Source: Candidatus Cryptobacteroides intestinavium (GTDB taxonomy: Bacteria; Bacteroidota; Bacteroidia; Bacteroidales; UBA932). Taken from it: 55,506 nucleotides of DNA. Below, piece after piece: positions 43,762 through 52,688 of the stretch. Under the pieces are notes generated by a model. The model was not told where the DNA came from. It saw nothing but the letters and a program-made list of their open reading frames with translations, and made no database searches. The stretch is from positions 1 through 55,506 of the forward strand of contig JADIMI010000081.1 in NCBI GenBank assembly GCA_017694845.1. Reading direction: 5' to 3'. Within the stretch, counting starts at the first letter, position 1; each line of letters begins with the position of its first letter. A program made the translations under genes and the position numbers.

Positions 43762-44474
43762 CGGCTATGGTGTACGCAGTCTTGATATCAGTATCTGTCA
43801 TAGCCATACTTGTCATATTCCTTGTATGGTCATGCGCCTCGGTATCATCCGGGATCTGGGTCAGGACTCTGTGCAGGGAGCTGAGGAAGGGTAAGTCTGT
43901 CCTGACATTTGATGACGGGCCTGATCCGGTGACCACTCCGCTGATTCTGGACATACTTGAAAAGTATGGAGTGAAAGCCTGTTTCTTTGTCATCGGAAGC
44001 CGTGCGGAACAGAATCCTGATCTTGTCAGGAGAATAGCAGAGTGCGGGCATACAATAGGGAACCATACCTACAGTCATTCCTCTCTTTTCCCTCTTTCCG
44101 GTGTCCCTGTCATAGTCTCGGATATCCGTGCCTGTGATTCGGCGGTCAAGGCTGCTCTCGATGGCCTGCCTTCCGTCAGCAGCTCATCCTCCCTGTATTT
44201 CCGGCCGCCGTTCGGTGTCACCAATCCGGATATAGCCAGGGCCTTGAAGAAGACAGGGCATACTGCGGTAGGCTGGAGTGTAAGGAGCCTTGATACTGTC
44301 ATCATCAGGGACAGCCTTCCCGAGGACAAGGTGGCAGCTGCCGTGGCCAGATGCTCCGGAAGGGTGATCAGGAAATTGCGTCCGGGTTCGGTGGTCCTTC
44401 TGCACGACCGTCTGAAATATTCTCCCCGGCTTCTGGAATCCATACTTGAACGCTCTGCCGACAGTTTCCGCTGA
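43758..44474 (+). CDS. Polysaccharide deacetylase (NodB homology) family protein with membrane anchor
   Basis: A 238-residue protein with one N-terminal helix (about 5-26), then a NodB domain. Motif 1 is TFDDGPDP at 50-57 (catalytic Asp, metal Asp), motif 2 is GNHTYSH at 101-107 (metal His pair), motif 3 is FRPPFG, and LLHDR closes the fold, so all catalytic parts are present. It would act outside the inner membrane, removing acetyl or formyl groups from a sugar. With the glycosyltransferase nearby, a sugar on the final product or its carrier lipid is a possible substrate. Confidence 0.88.
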   Translation: MTAMVYAVLISVSVIAILVIFLVWSCASVSSGIWVRTLCRELRKGKSVLTFDDGPDPVTTPLILDILEKYGVKACFFVIGSRAEQNPDLVRRIAECGHTIGNHTYSHSSLFPLSGVPVIVSDIRACDSAVKAALDGLPSVSSSSSLYFRPPFGVTNPDIARALKKTGHTAVGWSVRSLDTVIIRDSLPEDKVAAAVARCSGRVIRKLRPGSVVLLHDRLKYSPRLLESILERSADSFR

Positions 44475-44524
44475 CCCGGGAAAAATTTAGCCTCCGCCGC
44501 TGCCTGAATTTAATGCGAATTCGT

Positions 44525-44532
44525 TACTTTTG
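44525..44532 (+). promoter_or_regulatory. Possible internal promoter before the LolA-like gene
   Basis: TACTTTTG at 44525-44532 fits TAnnTTTG and is 20 bp before the ATG at 44553, but no good upstream TTTG is seen at 19-21 bp. It lies in the largest non-repeat gap (78 bp) of the cluster and may start a second transcript for the export half. Confidence 0.4.
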
Positions 44533-44552
44533 CACTTTGATTTCAGAATAAG

Positions 44553-45164
44553 ATGAAACAGGTTCTGCCGACCATACTGCTTTTGCTGATCCCCGTCCTG
44601 TCTGTCCGTGCGGATGATGGCTGGACTCCGGTCAGGGATGTGCCATCTCTCGTTTCCCGTTTCAGCGAGGCCAGTTCTCTGGTGAGGTCGATAGAATGCC
44701 GGTTTCATCAGAAAAAGTATGTCGATGTCCTGGTCGGGACAGCAGAGTCGGATGGCTTTTATGGATATTATGCACCTGACAGTGTGGTCATCGAGTATGT
44801 CAGTCCGGATAGATATACGATAACTGTCACGGGGGATGAGATAAGGTACGCTTCTGCCGGTATGCTGACTGTCCGGAAACTCTCTTCCGACAGGCGTCTT
44901 TCGGGGCTGGCAGACATAATGCGGACCGGCGGGATACCGGATCCGGACAGGCTTGATGCGTTCGATATAGAAGCCTATGAGAACAGCAGCTGTTATATGT
45001 TTGTCATTTCCGGTCCTGGGCTGAGAAAGGGTGGCCTTGAGGTGGTGGCGGACAGGAACGATATGTCTCTCGTTTCTTTCAGACTTCTGGAAGGCGGGAA
45101 CGACTATACTGAATTCAGTTTTTCCGACAAGGTTATCCTTAGAGCATCTTCTGCCGATGAATAG
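44553..45164 (+). CDS. LolA-like outer-membrane lipoprotein carrier protein
   Basis: A 203-residue periplasmic protein with a signal peptide ending near residue 20 (LSVRADD). The segment SSLVRSIECRFHQKKYVDVL, then GFYGYYAPDSVVIEYVSPDRYTI, fits the LolA-like proteins of aryl-polyene clusters (ApeL type), which probably carry the lipid-linked polyene from inner to outer membrane. It has no ordinary LolA neighbours such as LolB. Its last 8 bp overlap the start of the glycosyltransferase gene. Confidence 0.85.
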   Translation: MKQVLPTILLLLIPVLSVRADDGWTPVRDVPSLVSRFSEASSLVRSIECRFHQKKYVDVLVGTAESDGFYGYYAPDSVVIEYVSPDRYTITVTGDEIRYASAGMLTVRKLSSDRRLSGLADIMRTGGIPDPDRLDAFDIEAYENSSCYMFVISGPGLRKGGLEVVADRNDMSLVSFRLLEGGNDYTEFSFSDKVILRASSADE

Positions 45165-46407
45165 GCTGATGGGTCCAAGAGAATGCAAGGAACATCTTCA
45201 GGAACTTGGTGTTCTGGTTGTCGTCCCGACATTCAACAATGCAGGGACGGTAGGGACTCTGATGGCGCAGCTGATAAAATATGCCTCTGATATACTGGTT
45301 GTCGATGATGGATGCACTGACGGTACGGAAGGAATTCTCGGGACTTTCGGATTCAGGGAGATTGATGCAGCATATGTGAACGGGAATGAAAGCGGCGGGC
45401 AGAGGAAGGCTGAAGGCAGGACAGTGCTGAGGCACAGTCGGAATATGGGTAAGGGCCGTTCCCTGAAGGACGCTCTTGTACTGGCCGGGCGGGACGGCTG
45501 GAAATATGTACTTACCATTGATGCGGATGGACAGCATTTCCCGTCGGATATTCCATCTTTCGTGGAAGCCGCTATGCAGACACCGGAGACACTGCTGACA
45601 GGCTGCCGGAATCTGCAGAGCGAGAATATGCCGTCAAGGAACACTTTCGCCAACAGGTTCTCTAATTTCTGGTTCCGTTTCGAGACAGGGGTGAGACTGG
45701 AAGATACACAGTGCGGATTCAGGCTTTATCCTCTCGGCAGTACTGATTATTCGCGGTGGTACTATACCTCTTTGTACGAGTTTGAACTCGAGGCGATTGT
45801 ATTCGCCGCCTGGTCAGGAGTGCCGGTCAGGGGGGTGCCGGTCAGCATATACTATCCGCCGGCGGAGGAGAGGGTGTCGCATTTCAGACCGTTGAGGGAC
45901 TTTACGAGGATCAGTGTGCTGAACACAGTCCTTGTGCTTGTCACTTTCATATATATATGGCCCAGAAACCTGTTGAGGAAGGTCTCCTGGAGCAGGGTGC
46001 GCAGATTCTTTAATGAAAACCTGTTCCACGTCAAGGATTCCAATCTCAAGCTCACGCTTTCTTTCTGGCTCGGTATATTCATCGGCCTGCTGCCTTTCGG
46101 AGGCTATCATTTCATAACGGCCGTCTTCCTCGCGCATCTGCTGAAGCTCAACACTTTGGTCGCAGGTGCGTTCACGCTCATCAGTATTGCCCCTGTCATG
46201 CCTTTCCTTATTTTCTGCAGCTGCTGGACCGGCAGCCTTCTTCTCGGTCATCAGATGCCGTTCACAGGCTACGGGATGAATTTCTCTGACATTGGCAATA
46301 TGCTGGTCGACTATATTCTGGGAGGTGTCGTCTTCGCGGCTGTGGCAAGTTCTATATCGGCAGGAATATGCGCCTGCATTCTGTATGTTTTGAGGAGGAA
46401 GAGATGA
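45157..46407 (+). CDS. Family 2 glycosyltransferase with C-terminal DUF2062 membrane domain
   Basis: A 416-residue protein. The GT-A domain has VVVPTFNNAGTV near 21-32, ILVVDDGCTDGT with Asp50-Asp51, and the metal site IDADGQH at 121-127, as in dolichyl-phosphate-mannose-type enzymes. Residues about 290-400 form DUF2062 (SFWLGIFIGLLPFGGYHF) with hydrophobic helices. Such GT2-DUF2062 fusions are regular parts of aryl-polyene clusters. The ATG at 45157 was chosen; a second ATG at 45169 is also possible, and the longer frame from 45031 lies inside the LolA-like gene. It overlaps the exporter gene by ATGA. Confidence 0.88.
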   Translation: MNRLMGPRECKEHLQELGVLVVVPTFNNAGTVGTLMAQLIKYASDILVVDDGCTDGTEGILGTFGFREIDAAYVNGNESGGQRKAEGRTVLRHSRNMGKGRSLKDALVLAGRDGWKYVLTIDADGQHFPSDIPSFVEAAMQTPETLLTGCRNLQSENMPSRNTFANRFSNFWFRFETGVRLEDTQCGFRLYPLGSTDYSRWYYTSLYEFELEAIVFAAWSGVPVRGVPVSIYYPPAEERVSHFRPLRDFTRISVLNTVLVLVTFIYIWPRNLLRKVSWSRVRRFFNENLFHVKDSNLKLTLSFWLGIFIGLLPFGGYHFITAVFLAHLLKLNTLVAGAFTLISIAPVMPFLIFCSCWTGSLLLGHQMPFTGYGMNFSDIGNMLVDYILGGVVFAAVASSISAGICACILYVLRRKR

Positions 46408-49400
46408 CGAGGATATTCCTTGGACTTTACCGCTGGTTCAGCAGGCACCGTACCGCACTGTATTCAATACTTGCAGGTACACTGCTGCTTATGCTGTCAG
46501 CCCTTCCCGGCCTCAGGCTTGATGAAGATATAACGGCATTCCTTCCGTCTTCTGGAGACTCGGCTGAAATGGCTGATGTCTTCAGAAACCTCAAGGTCAG
46601 TGACAGGTTCGTCTTTATGTTCAGCCAGAAAGAAGGGGGAAATGTATATGGGCTTATGGAGGAGGCCGCAGACTCGCTTATGGACATGATACTGCAGGCT
46701 GGAGAAGGCACCATGATAAAGGATGCTGTCATCTCCGTAGATGATGAAGTCTCCTTCCAGGCTGCGGATTTCGTTTACAGGCATCTGCCTGTCTTCCTCA
46801 CGGATGATGCATATTCCAGGCTGGACTCTCTTCAGAGCGGCTCCGGAATGCTCGGGCGGATGCTCGGCAACCGCGAAGCCCTGCTTTCGCCTGCAGGTTC
46901 ATATATAAAGGATTACGTGCTGCGCGATCCTTTCGGACTTGCACTCCCTGTCATAGCCTCGTTGCAGGGCCTCGCTCCTGCCGATGACTATCAGCTGATA
47001 GATGGACACATATATTCTTCCGATGGAAATACATTGCTGTGCTTTATTACACCGGCGTTCGGTACGGGTGACACAGGCAACAATGATATGCTTGTCACTC
47101 TGGTGGAGGATTCCATCGAGAAGATAAGGGAAGACTATCCGTCGGTGGATATACAGTATTTCGCAGGTCCGGCCGTAGGTGTGTACAATGCCAGGCAGAT
47201 AAAGAAGGACACATTGCTGACCACAGTGTCCGCTGTCGTCCTGATAGCGCTGTTCATATTCCTCTCGTTCAGACGCCGGGGGGCTGTATTTTTCATCTTC
47301 CTTCCGGTGCTTTACGGGATACTGTTCTCCCTGAGCATTGTAAGTGTCTTCATCGGGCATATCTCGGCTATCGCCGTCGGCACCGGGGCTGTGGTCCTCG
47401 GTATCGCGTTGAGCTATTCGATACACGTAATCGCTCATCAGATGCACGTAAGGACGGTGGAACAGCTTGTCCGTGAACTTGTATTTCCTCTGACAGTCGG
47501 CAGTCTCACCACTATCGGGGCATTCACCGGACTGCTTTTCACATCATCGCCACTTCTGCACGATTTCGGACTGTTCGCCGCCCTTACGCTTGTAGGCACG
47601 ACATTGTTCACCCTTGTGTTCCTGCCGCATTTTCTTACCCCGATGTATGATGTCCCCCAGACTCCTCTGCTGCGTATGATAGACAGGATAAACGGGTATG
47701 GCTATGAAAGGAACAGATGGCTGGTCGCTTTCATTGTACTCTTGTCTCTGGTATGCCTGTTCTTATCCGGGAATGTCGGATTCAACGCTGATATGATGAG
47801 CCTTAGCTATATGCCGGATCATCTGCAGAAGGCCAGGGAAAGACTGGAGAAGATATCCGGTAACGGCGCGGAGAACATACTTTTTGTCAGTACAGGGGAT
47901 GATATCGATGAGGCTGACAGTGTCTATGTGGCAGCGGATACCGTTCTTGACAGTCTTGTGCAGGCAGGTAAGATACGTCATTATGCTTCCGCAAGGGAAT
48001 TTGTCATCCCGTACGGCATCCAGCGGGAACGGATTGAAAGATGGAATTCATACTGGACGGATGAAAGGGTGGCCGCCGTGCTTTCTTCAGCTGAGAAGGC
48101 TGCAGTCGAGGCCGGTTTCAGGGAAGGGGCTTTCTCCGGTCTCGAGGATATGTTTGCCGGAGAATACAGTCCCGTGGATTATTCAGCAGACAGCCTGCCG
48201 GATTTTCTTGACAGCTGGGTGTGCAGGTCAGACGCCCGGATGATGCTTGTCTCCAATGTGTCCATAGACCCGGAAAAGAAGGGAGAGGTATATCGATGCT
48301 TCGAAGGGAAGGGGACAGTGATCTTTGACAGGAGCTGGTTTGCCGGGGAGTCTGTCATTCAAATGTCCGGAGACCTTGACCTCATACTGTGGATTGCCTC
48401 CCTCATAGTCTTCGTCGGCCTGTGCCTGTCGTACCGCCGCCTGGAGCTGGCTGCGCTGAGCTTTCTTCCTATGCTCGTGACCTGGGTCATAATAACCGGG
48501 CTTATGGCGCTTGCCGGACTGGAGTTCAATATAGTCAATATAGTTATATCCACATTCATATTCGGCATCGGGGATGATTTCAGCATATTCATTACGGATG
48601 GGCTTGTGAGAAGGTATGCTACAGGAAAGGATATGCTTGCCGCGCACAGGACAGCCATATTCTTTTCGGCATTCACCATAGTCGCCGGTATGGGCGCAAT
48701 GATAGCGGCGAAACATCCTGCACTTCATTCTGTAGGAGCAATCTCCCTGCTGGGAATGCTGGCCGTACTTCTGGTGGCATATACAATGCAGCCGCTTCTG
48801 TTCAGGCTTTTTGTCTCAGGGCCGGTATCCAGGGGAAGGCATCCGTACACGTTGCGGGGCACTTTCCTGTCCTTGCTGCTGTGGCTGGAGTTCCTCATCG
48901 CGTGCATCGTGACAATACTTGTGATGCTGGTGCTGCTGCCTGTGCCGATGTCTATGTACAGGAAGCAGCTGGCCGTAAGATACGTGGCTTATCTGGGCTG
49001 CCGGTGCGTCATATTCACCGCCCCTATAGCCCGTGCATGCATTGTGAATGCGGCGGGGGAGGATTTCTCCAGGCCTGCGGTTGTAGTCGGCAACCATCAG
49101 TCGTTCCTTGACATAGTGTGGATGATGGCCATAAGTCCGAGGCTGCTGATTGTGGCAAAAGGCTGGGTCCGCAAGGTCCCGGTCTTCTATCCTGTGGCAA
49201 GATTTCTCGGGTTCTACTATACGGATGCCGGCTATGAAGCCATAGCAGAAGAATACGGAAGACGGGTTCCCGAGGGCTGGAGCCTGGCCGTATTTCCCGA
49301 AGGGACCAGGGAGACGGATGGCAGGATCCACCGTTTCCACAAAGGCGCATTCTATATCGCCTGCAGGCTCGGCCTGGATATCGTCCCTGCAGTGTTTTAC

Positions 49401-49985
49401 GGGAACGGCAGAATATTTCCCAAAGGTGCGCCTCTGAATATGGCGGAAGGAATCTCGGTGGCGGAAATACTGCCGAGGATCAGTACCCGAGGAGAATCCT
49501 ACAAACTTCTGGCGAAAAGAGTGCGGACATTGATAGAGGACAGATACAGCTCTCTTGAACAGGCATATTCCACAATGCGGAATCCGTACTGGTCCTGGGC
49601 ACTGACCCGAAGTATGCTTTATAAAGGGACAGACGCGGAGCGGAGCACAAGGGCATTGCTGAAGAGGAAGGATTTTCTGGCTTCTCTCGATGAGAGTCTG
49701 CCGCGCTGCGGCAGGATACTGCATCTCGGGTGCGGGCTGGGCCAGGTGGATATCCTGCTCAAGATGCTGTCTCCGCAGCGTCAGATAATTGCAGTGGATG
49801 GTGACGCGGAGAAGATCGACATAGCCAGCCATAATTATCTGTGCGCTCGGGGACTTGAATTCATCTGTGCAGACCCGGATACAGCCGGGACATCGGATTT
49901 TGATGCCGTCATACTGCCGGACTGGACAGTCGTTCATCCCTGCTCCGGCATAGCCCGCCAGTCATCAGATGACGGTAGATCATAA
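46404..49985 (+). CDS. MMPL/RND-type exporter fused to a 1-acylglycerol-3-phosphate acyltransferase-like domain and a C-terminal SAM-fold fragment
   Basis: A 1193-residue fusion. Residues 1-800 are an MMPL exporter with two membrane halves (LLTTVSAVVLIALFIFLSF, GTGAVVLGIALSYSIHVI, and FGIGDDFSIFITDGLVRRY in the second half). Residues about 830-1060 are an acyltransferase with the NHQSFLD motif (His898-x4-Asp903) and FPEGTR at 964-969. Residues about 1090-1193 begin a class I methyltransferase fold with HLGCGLGQ at 1107-1114 and IIAVDGDAEK, but it stops about 100 residues later, too short for a full domain. MMPL proteins in these clusters export the polyene to the outer membrane. The acyl and SAM-like parts are unusual additions. 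Confidence 0.85.
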   Translation: MTRIFLGLYRWFSRHRTALYSILAGTLLLMLSALPGLRLDEDITAFLPSSGDSAEMADVFRNLKVSDRFVFMFSQKEGGNVYGLMEEAADSLMDMILQAGEGTMIKDAVISVDDEVSFQAADFVYRHLPVFLTDDAYSRLDSLQSGSGMLGRMLGNREALLSPAGSYIKDYVLRDPFGLALPVIASLQGLAPADDYQLIDGHIYSSDGNTLLCFITPAFGTGDTGNNDMLVTLVEDSIEKIREDYPSVDIQYFAGPAVGVYNARQIKKDTLLTTVSAVVLIALFIFLSFRRRGAVFFIFLPVLYGILFSLSIVSVFIGHISAIAVGTGAVVLGIALSYSIHVIAHQMHVRTVEQLVRELVFPLTVGSLTTIGAFTGLLFTSSPLLHDFGLFAALTLVGTTLFTLVFLPHFLTPMYDVPQTPLLRMIDRINGYGYERNRWLVAFIVLLSLVCLFLSGNVGFNADMMSLSYMPDHLQKARERLEKISGNGAENILFVSTGDDIDEADSVYVAADTVLDSLVQAGKIRHYASAREFVIPYGIQRERIERWNSYWTDERVAAVLSSAEKAAVEAGFREGAFSGLEDMFAGEYSPVDYSADSLPDFLDSWVCRSDARMMLVSNVSIDPEKKGEVYRCFEGKGTVIFDRSWFAGESVIQMSGDLDLILWIASLIVFVGLCLSYRRLELAALSFLPMLVTWVIITGLMALAGLEFNIVNIVISTFIFGIGDDFSIFITDGLVRRYATGKDMLAAHRTAIFFSAFTIVAGMGAMIAAKHPALHSVGAISLLGMLAVLLVAYTMQPLLFRLFVSGPVSRGRHPYTLRGTFLSLLLWLEFLIACIVTILVMLVLLPVPMSMYRKQLAVRYVAYLGCRCVIFTAPIARACIVNAAGEDFSRPAVVVGNHQSFLDIVWMMAISPRLLIVAKGWVRKVPVFYPVARFLGFYYTDAGYEAIAEEYGRRVPEGWSLAVFPEGTRETDGRIHRFHKGAFYIACRLGLDIVPAVFYGNGRIFPKGAPLNMAEGISVAEILPRISTRGESYKLLAKRVRTLIEDRYSSLEQAYSTMRNPYWSWALTRSMLYKGTDAERSTRALLKRKDFLASLDESLPRCGRILHLGCGLGQVDILLKMLSPQRQIIAVDGDAEKIDIASHNYLCARGLEFICADPDTAGTSDFDAVILPDWTVVHPCSGIARQSSDDGRS

Positions 49986-50020
49986 CGCATTGAATAATAG
50001 TTAGATAAAATATTTTTGCC

Positions 50021-51325
50021 ATGAAATTTACTCCAGACCCGGAGATACAGTTCGGGACAGTAGCGGAAATAAAGGCCTTCCAGGATAGAAGGCTTGCAGA
50101 GACAGTAGGCTATCTCGCAGGGAACTCTCCTTTTTATATGAGGCTGTTTGTAGAGAAAGGCATTGATCCTGAGACAATTGCTTCTGTAGAGGATCTTCAG
50201 CGGATTCCGACTGTATCAAAGGATGATCTGCAGAAATACAGCCGTGACTTCATCTGTGTCCCTGAGGATGATATTGTCGATTATGTAACGACGTCAGGCA
50301 CTCTCGGGGATCCGGTGACCTTCGCCCTGACGGATGCAGACCTGGACCGCCTGGCCTATAATGAATGGCTGTCATTTTCCACCGCCGGCTGCTCACGCTC
50401 TGACATAATGCAGCTGATGACCACGATAGACCGCCGGTTTATGGCCGGTCTGGCTTATTTCCTTGGTGCAAGGAAGATGGGAATGGGCATAGTGAGGGTC
50501 GGCAACGGGATTCCTGAACTGCAGTGGGACACAATACGCAGGGTCAGGCCGGACTGCTGTATGGTCGTACCATCCTTCCTTATGAAGCTTGTCGGGTATG
50601 CCCGTGAGAACGGCATAGACTACCGTGGCAGTTCTCTCAGGAAGGCTATCTGCATAGGGGAGGCATTGCGGGATCCTGATACATTCGGACTGAGTACGCT
50701 CGGCCGACGTATACACGAGGTATGGCCGGAACTTGAACTGTATTCGACGTATGCCTCTACGGAGATGCAGTCGTCCTTTACCGAATGCCATTGTCATTGC
50801 GGCTGCCATATCCCGGTAGATCTCATTATCGTCGAACTTCTTGACAGAGACGGGAACCATGTCCCGGACGGCCAGCCGGGCGAAGTCACTGTAACCACAC
50901 TCGGGGTTGAAGGAATGCCGCTTCTGAGGTTCAGGACAGGGGATATCTGCCGTATGTATGATGAGCCATGCAGCTGTGGAAGGAATTCTCCGAGGCTCAG
51001 TTCTGTGATCGGACGCAGGAGCCAGATGGTCAAGTTCAAAGGTACGACTCTCTACCCTCCCGCCCTGTTCGATGTCCTTGACAGCATACCGGAAATAATA
51101 AATTATATTGTAGAGGTATATACCAACGATCTCGGGACAGATGAGGTGCTCGTCCGTATAGGCTGCGAGGATCAAAGCGATGCGTTTCTCAAGAAAGTGA
51201 AGGATATGTTCCGTTCGCGGGTGAGGGTGGCTCCGACGATAAGTTTCGAGAAGGCAGACTATATCGCAAAGCTGCAGATGCCTCCTATGTCCCGCAAGGC
51301 TGTGAAATTCATTGATATGAGATGA
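50021..51325 (+). CDS. Phenylacetate-CoA ligase-type AMP-forming enzyme
   Basis: A 434-residue adenylating enzyme of the PaaK type. The ATP loop is VTTSGTLGDP (89-98), and STYASTEMQSSF, FRTGDICRMY and GRRSQMVKFKGTTLYP are the family's later motifs. A Cys/His-rich stretch (TECHCHCGCHIP) followed by CSCGR may bind zinc. It probably activates an aromatic acid starter as an AMP ester and passes it to CoA or an ACP of the cluster; the aromatic acid is not known. It starts 35 bp after the exporter gene. Confidence 0.88.
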   Translation: MKFTPDPEIQFGTVAEIKAFQDRRLAETVGYLAGNSPFYMRLFVEKGIDPETIASVEDLQRIPTVSKDDLQKYSRDFICVPEDDIVDYVTTSGTLGDPVTFALTDADLDRLAYNEWLSFSTAGCSRSDIMQLMTTIDRRFMAGLAYFLGARKMGMGIVRVGNGIPELQWDTIRRVRPDCCMVVPSFLMKLVGYARENGIDYRGSSLRKAICIGEALRDPDTFGLSTLGRRIHEVWPELELYSTYASTEMQSSFTECHCHCGCHIPVDLIIVELLDRDGNHVPDGQPGEVTVTTLGVEGMPLLRFRTGDICRMYDEPCSCGRNSPRLSSVIGRRSQMVKFKGTTLYPPALFDVLDSIPEIINYIVEVYTNDLGTDEVLVRIGCEDQSDAFLKKVKDMFRSRVRVAPTISFEKADYIAKLQMPPMSRKAVKFIDMR

Positions 51326-51475
51326 CGTATGCGCAGCTTTTCCCTGCCGGGCTGCAGCAATTTTGACAAATATCATGGATATATGGTCGGATATCTATGA
51401 TAAATGACTATCTTTGTATGATATGTCAGGCCTGCGAGGCCATATTGTGTGCTGAAACCAAAAACAAGTCAAGAT

Positions 51476-52600
51476 ATGAAAAAAACATTGTTAATTCTTG
51501 CAGCGGCGGTTATCGCCGGCTGTTCTGCAGAGAAGAAGGACGTGCAGCTGATACCTGCGTCCAGTTTCGAGACAGAGGTAGATGGGAAGCCTGTCTCCCT
51601 GTATACCTTGAAAAACGGTGATCTGGTAATGCAGGTGACTAATTTCGGTGGAAGAGTCGTGAGTCTCTGGGTTCCTGACAGGGAAGGGAACTATGAGGAT
51701 GTAGAGCTCGGTTATGACAATATCCAGAGCTATGTCGACAACCCGGGTGAACGTTTTCTCGGAGCGGTCGTAGGACCGTATGCCAACAGGATAGCAGGCG
51801 GAAAGTTCACCCTTGACGGCAAGGAATACGATCTTCCGAAGAACGACCACGGCCAGACCCTCCACGGAGGAATGAAAGGTGTGGATATGGTTGTATGGGA
51901 TGTTGTCTCTGTCACTGACAGTTCCATCGTCCTGTCATATCTCCATCCGGATGGACAGGATGGCTTTCCGGGCAATGTCGAGATCGATATGATATACACC
52001 CTCACTCCGGACAATGAGTTCAAGGTGGAATATTCCGCAGTTACCGATGCCCCGACATATTTCAACATATCGCATCATTCGTTCTTCAATCTCAAGGGCG
52101 TAGGGAACGGTACCGTGCTTGACAATGTACTGGTAATCAATGCCAGTCATACCACACCTGTGGACAGCCATCTGATTCCGACAGGAGAAATAGCGGATGT
52201 CACAGGCACTCCGTTCGATTTCAGGGAGCCTCATGCCATAGGGGAGAGGATAGGGGCTGACGACGTTCAGCTCAAGAACGGTAACGGTTATGACCATAAC
52301 TGGGTGCTTGACCGCAAGTCGCCAGGAGACATCGAATTTGCCGCTTCAGTATATGAGCCGGCCAGCGGAAGGTTTATGGAAGTATTTACAGACCAGCCTG
52401 CAATGCAGTTCTACAGCGGTAACTTCTTTGATGGTTCGGTGTCCGGGAAATACGGCAAGCCTATGCGCCACAGGGAGTCCATCGCGCTCGAGACGCAGAA
52501 ATACCCGGATTCCCCTAACCATCCGGAATTCCCGTCAACCCGTCTTGATCCGGGTCAGCCTTATTCGCATACATGCGTATACAGGTTCAGCACAAAGTGA
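51476..52600 (+). CDS. Aldose 1-epimerase (galactose mutarotase), lipoprotein form
   Basis: A 374-residue mutarotase carrying a lipoprotein signal (AAAVIAGC, Cys17). Motifs: GAVVGPYANRIAGGKFTLDG, HGQTLHGGMKG, YFNISHHSFFNLKG with the catalytic His pair, NGYDHNW, and the closing ESIALETQKYPDSPN with the catalytic Glu. It interconverts alpha and beta anomers of hexoses, here in the periplasm or at the outer membrane. The start at 51476 gives a clean signal peptide. A TATCTTTG box lies at 51409-51416. No link to the polyene-type cluster is evident. Confidence 0.93.
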   Translation: MKKTLLILAAAVIAGCSAEKKDVQLIPASSFETEVDGKPVSLYTLKNGDLVMQVTNFGGRVVSLWVPDREGNYEDVELGYDNIQSYVDNPGERFLGAVVGPYANRIAGGKFTLDGKEYDLPKNDHGQTLHGGMKGVDMVVWDVVSVTDSSIVLSYLHPDGQDGFPGNVEIDMIYTLTPDNEFKVEYSAVTDAPTYFNISHHSFFNLKGVGNGTVLDNVLVINASHTTPVDSHLIPTGEIADVTGTPFDFREPHAIGERIGADDVQLKNGNGYDHNWVLDRKSPGDIEFAASVYEPASGRFMEVFTDQPAMQFYSGNFFDGSVSGKYGKPMRHRESIALETQKYPDSPNHPEFPSTRLDPGQPYSHTCVYRFSTK

Positions 52601-52688
52601 CAATATGGCTTTCTGACGGATTCTCCGGGCTGCAAAAATGGCACTGTGCCGGAAATGTCTGACCAGAAAAGCGTTCGGAATATTTTTA

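Larger units (their letters stand above)
37413..51325 (+). other. Aryl-polyene / flexirubin-type biosynthetic gene cluster
   Basis: Twelve plus-strand genes: ACP, LPLAT acyltransferase, methyltransferase, KS fused to a KS-like domain, ACP, KS, free KS-like protein, polysaccharide deacetylase, LolA-like carrier, GT2-DUF2062, MMPL-acyltransferase-SAM fold fusion, and a phenylacetate-CoA-ligase-type enzyme. Carrier proteins, paired ketosynthases, LPLAT, LolA, MMPL exporter and adenylating enzyme together are the signature of aryl-polyene and flexirubin clusters, which make yellow membrane-bound polyenes that protect against oxidation. Ketoreductase, dehydratase, thioesterase and ammonia lyase are absent here. 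Product identity is inference. Confidence 0.8.

Noticed and set aside
45031..45156. Longer start for the glycosyltransferase inside the LolA-like gene
   Set aside because: The added 42 residues are an out-of-frame reading of the LolA-like gene with no GT pattern; the ATG at 45157 gives a normal N-terminus.
48816..49937. A 373-codon minus-strand frame opposite the exporter fusion
   Set aside because: It lies fully inside the acyltransferase part, whose motifs are intact, and its product is rich in His, Arg and Pro with no family pattern.
50011..50018. TATTTTTG considered as a promoter of the ligase gene
   Set aside because: It ends 2 bp before the ATG, so a start 6-7 bp downstream would fall inside the gene; there is also no TTTG at the right distance.
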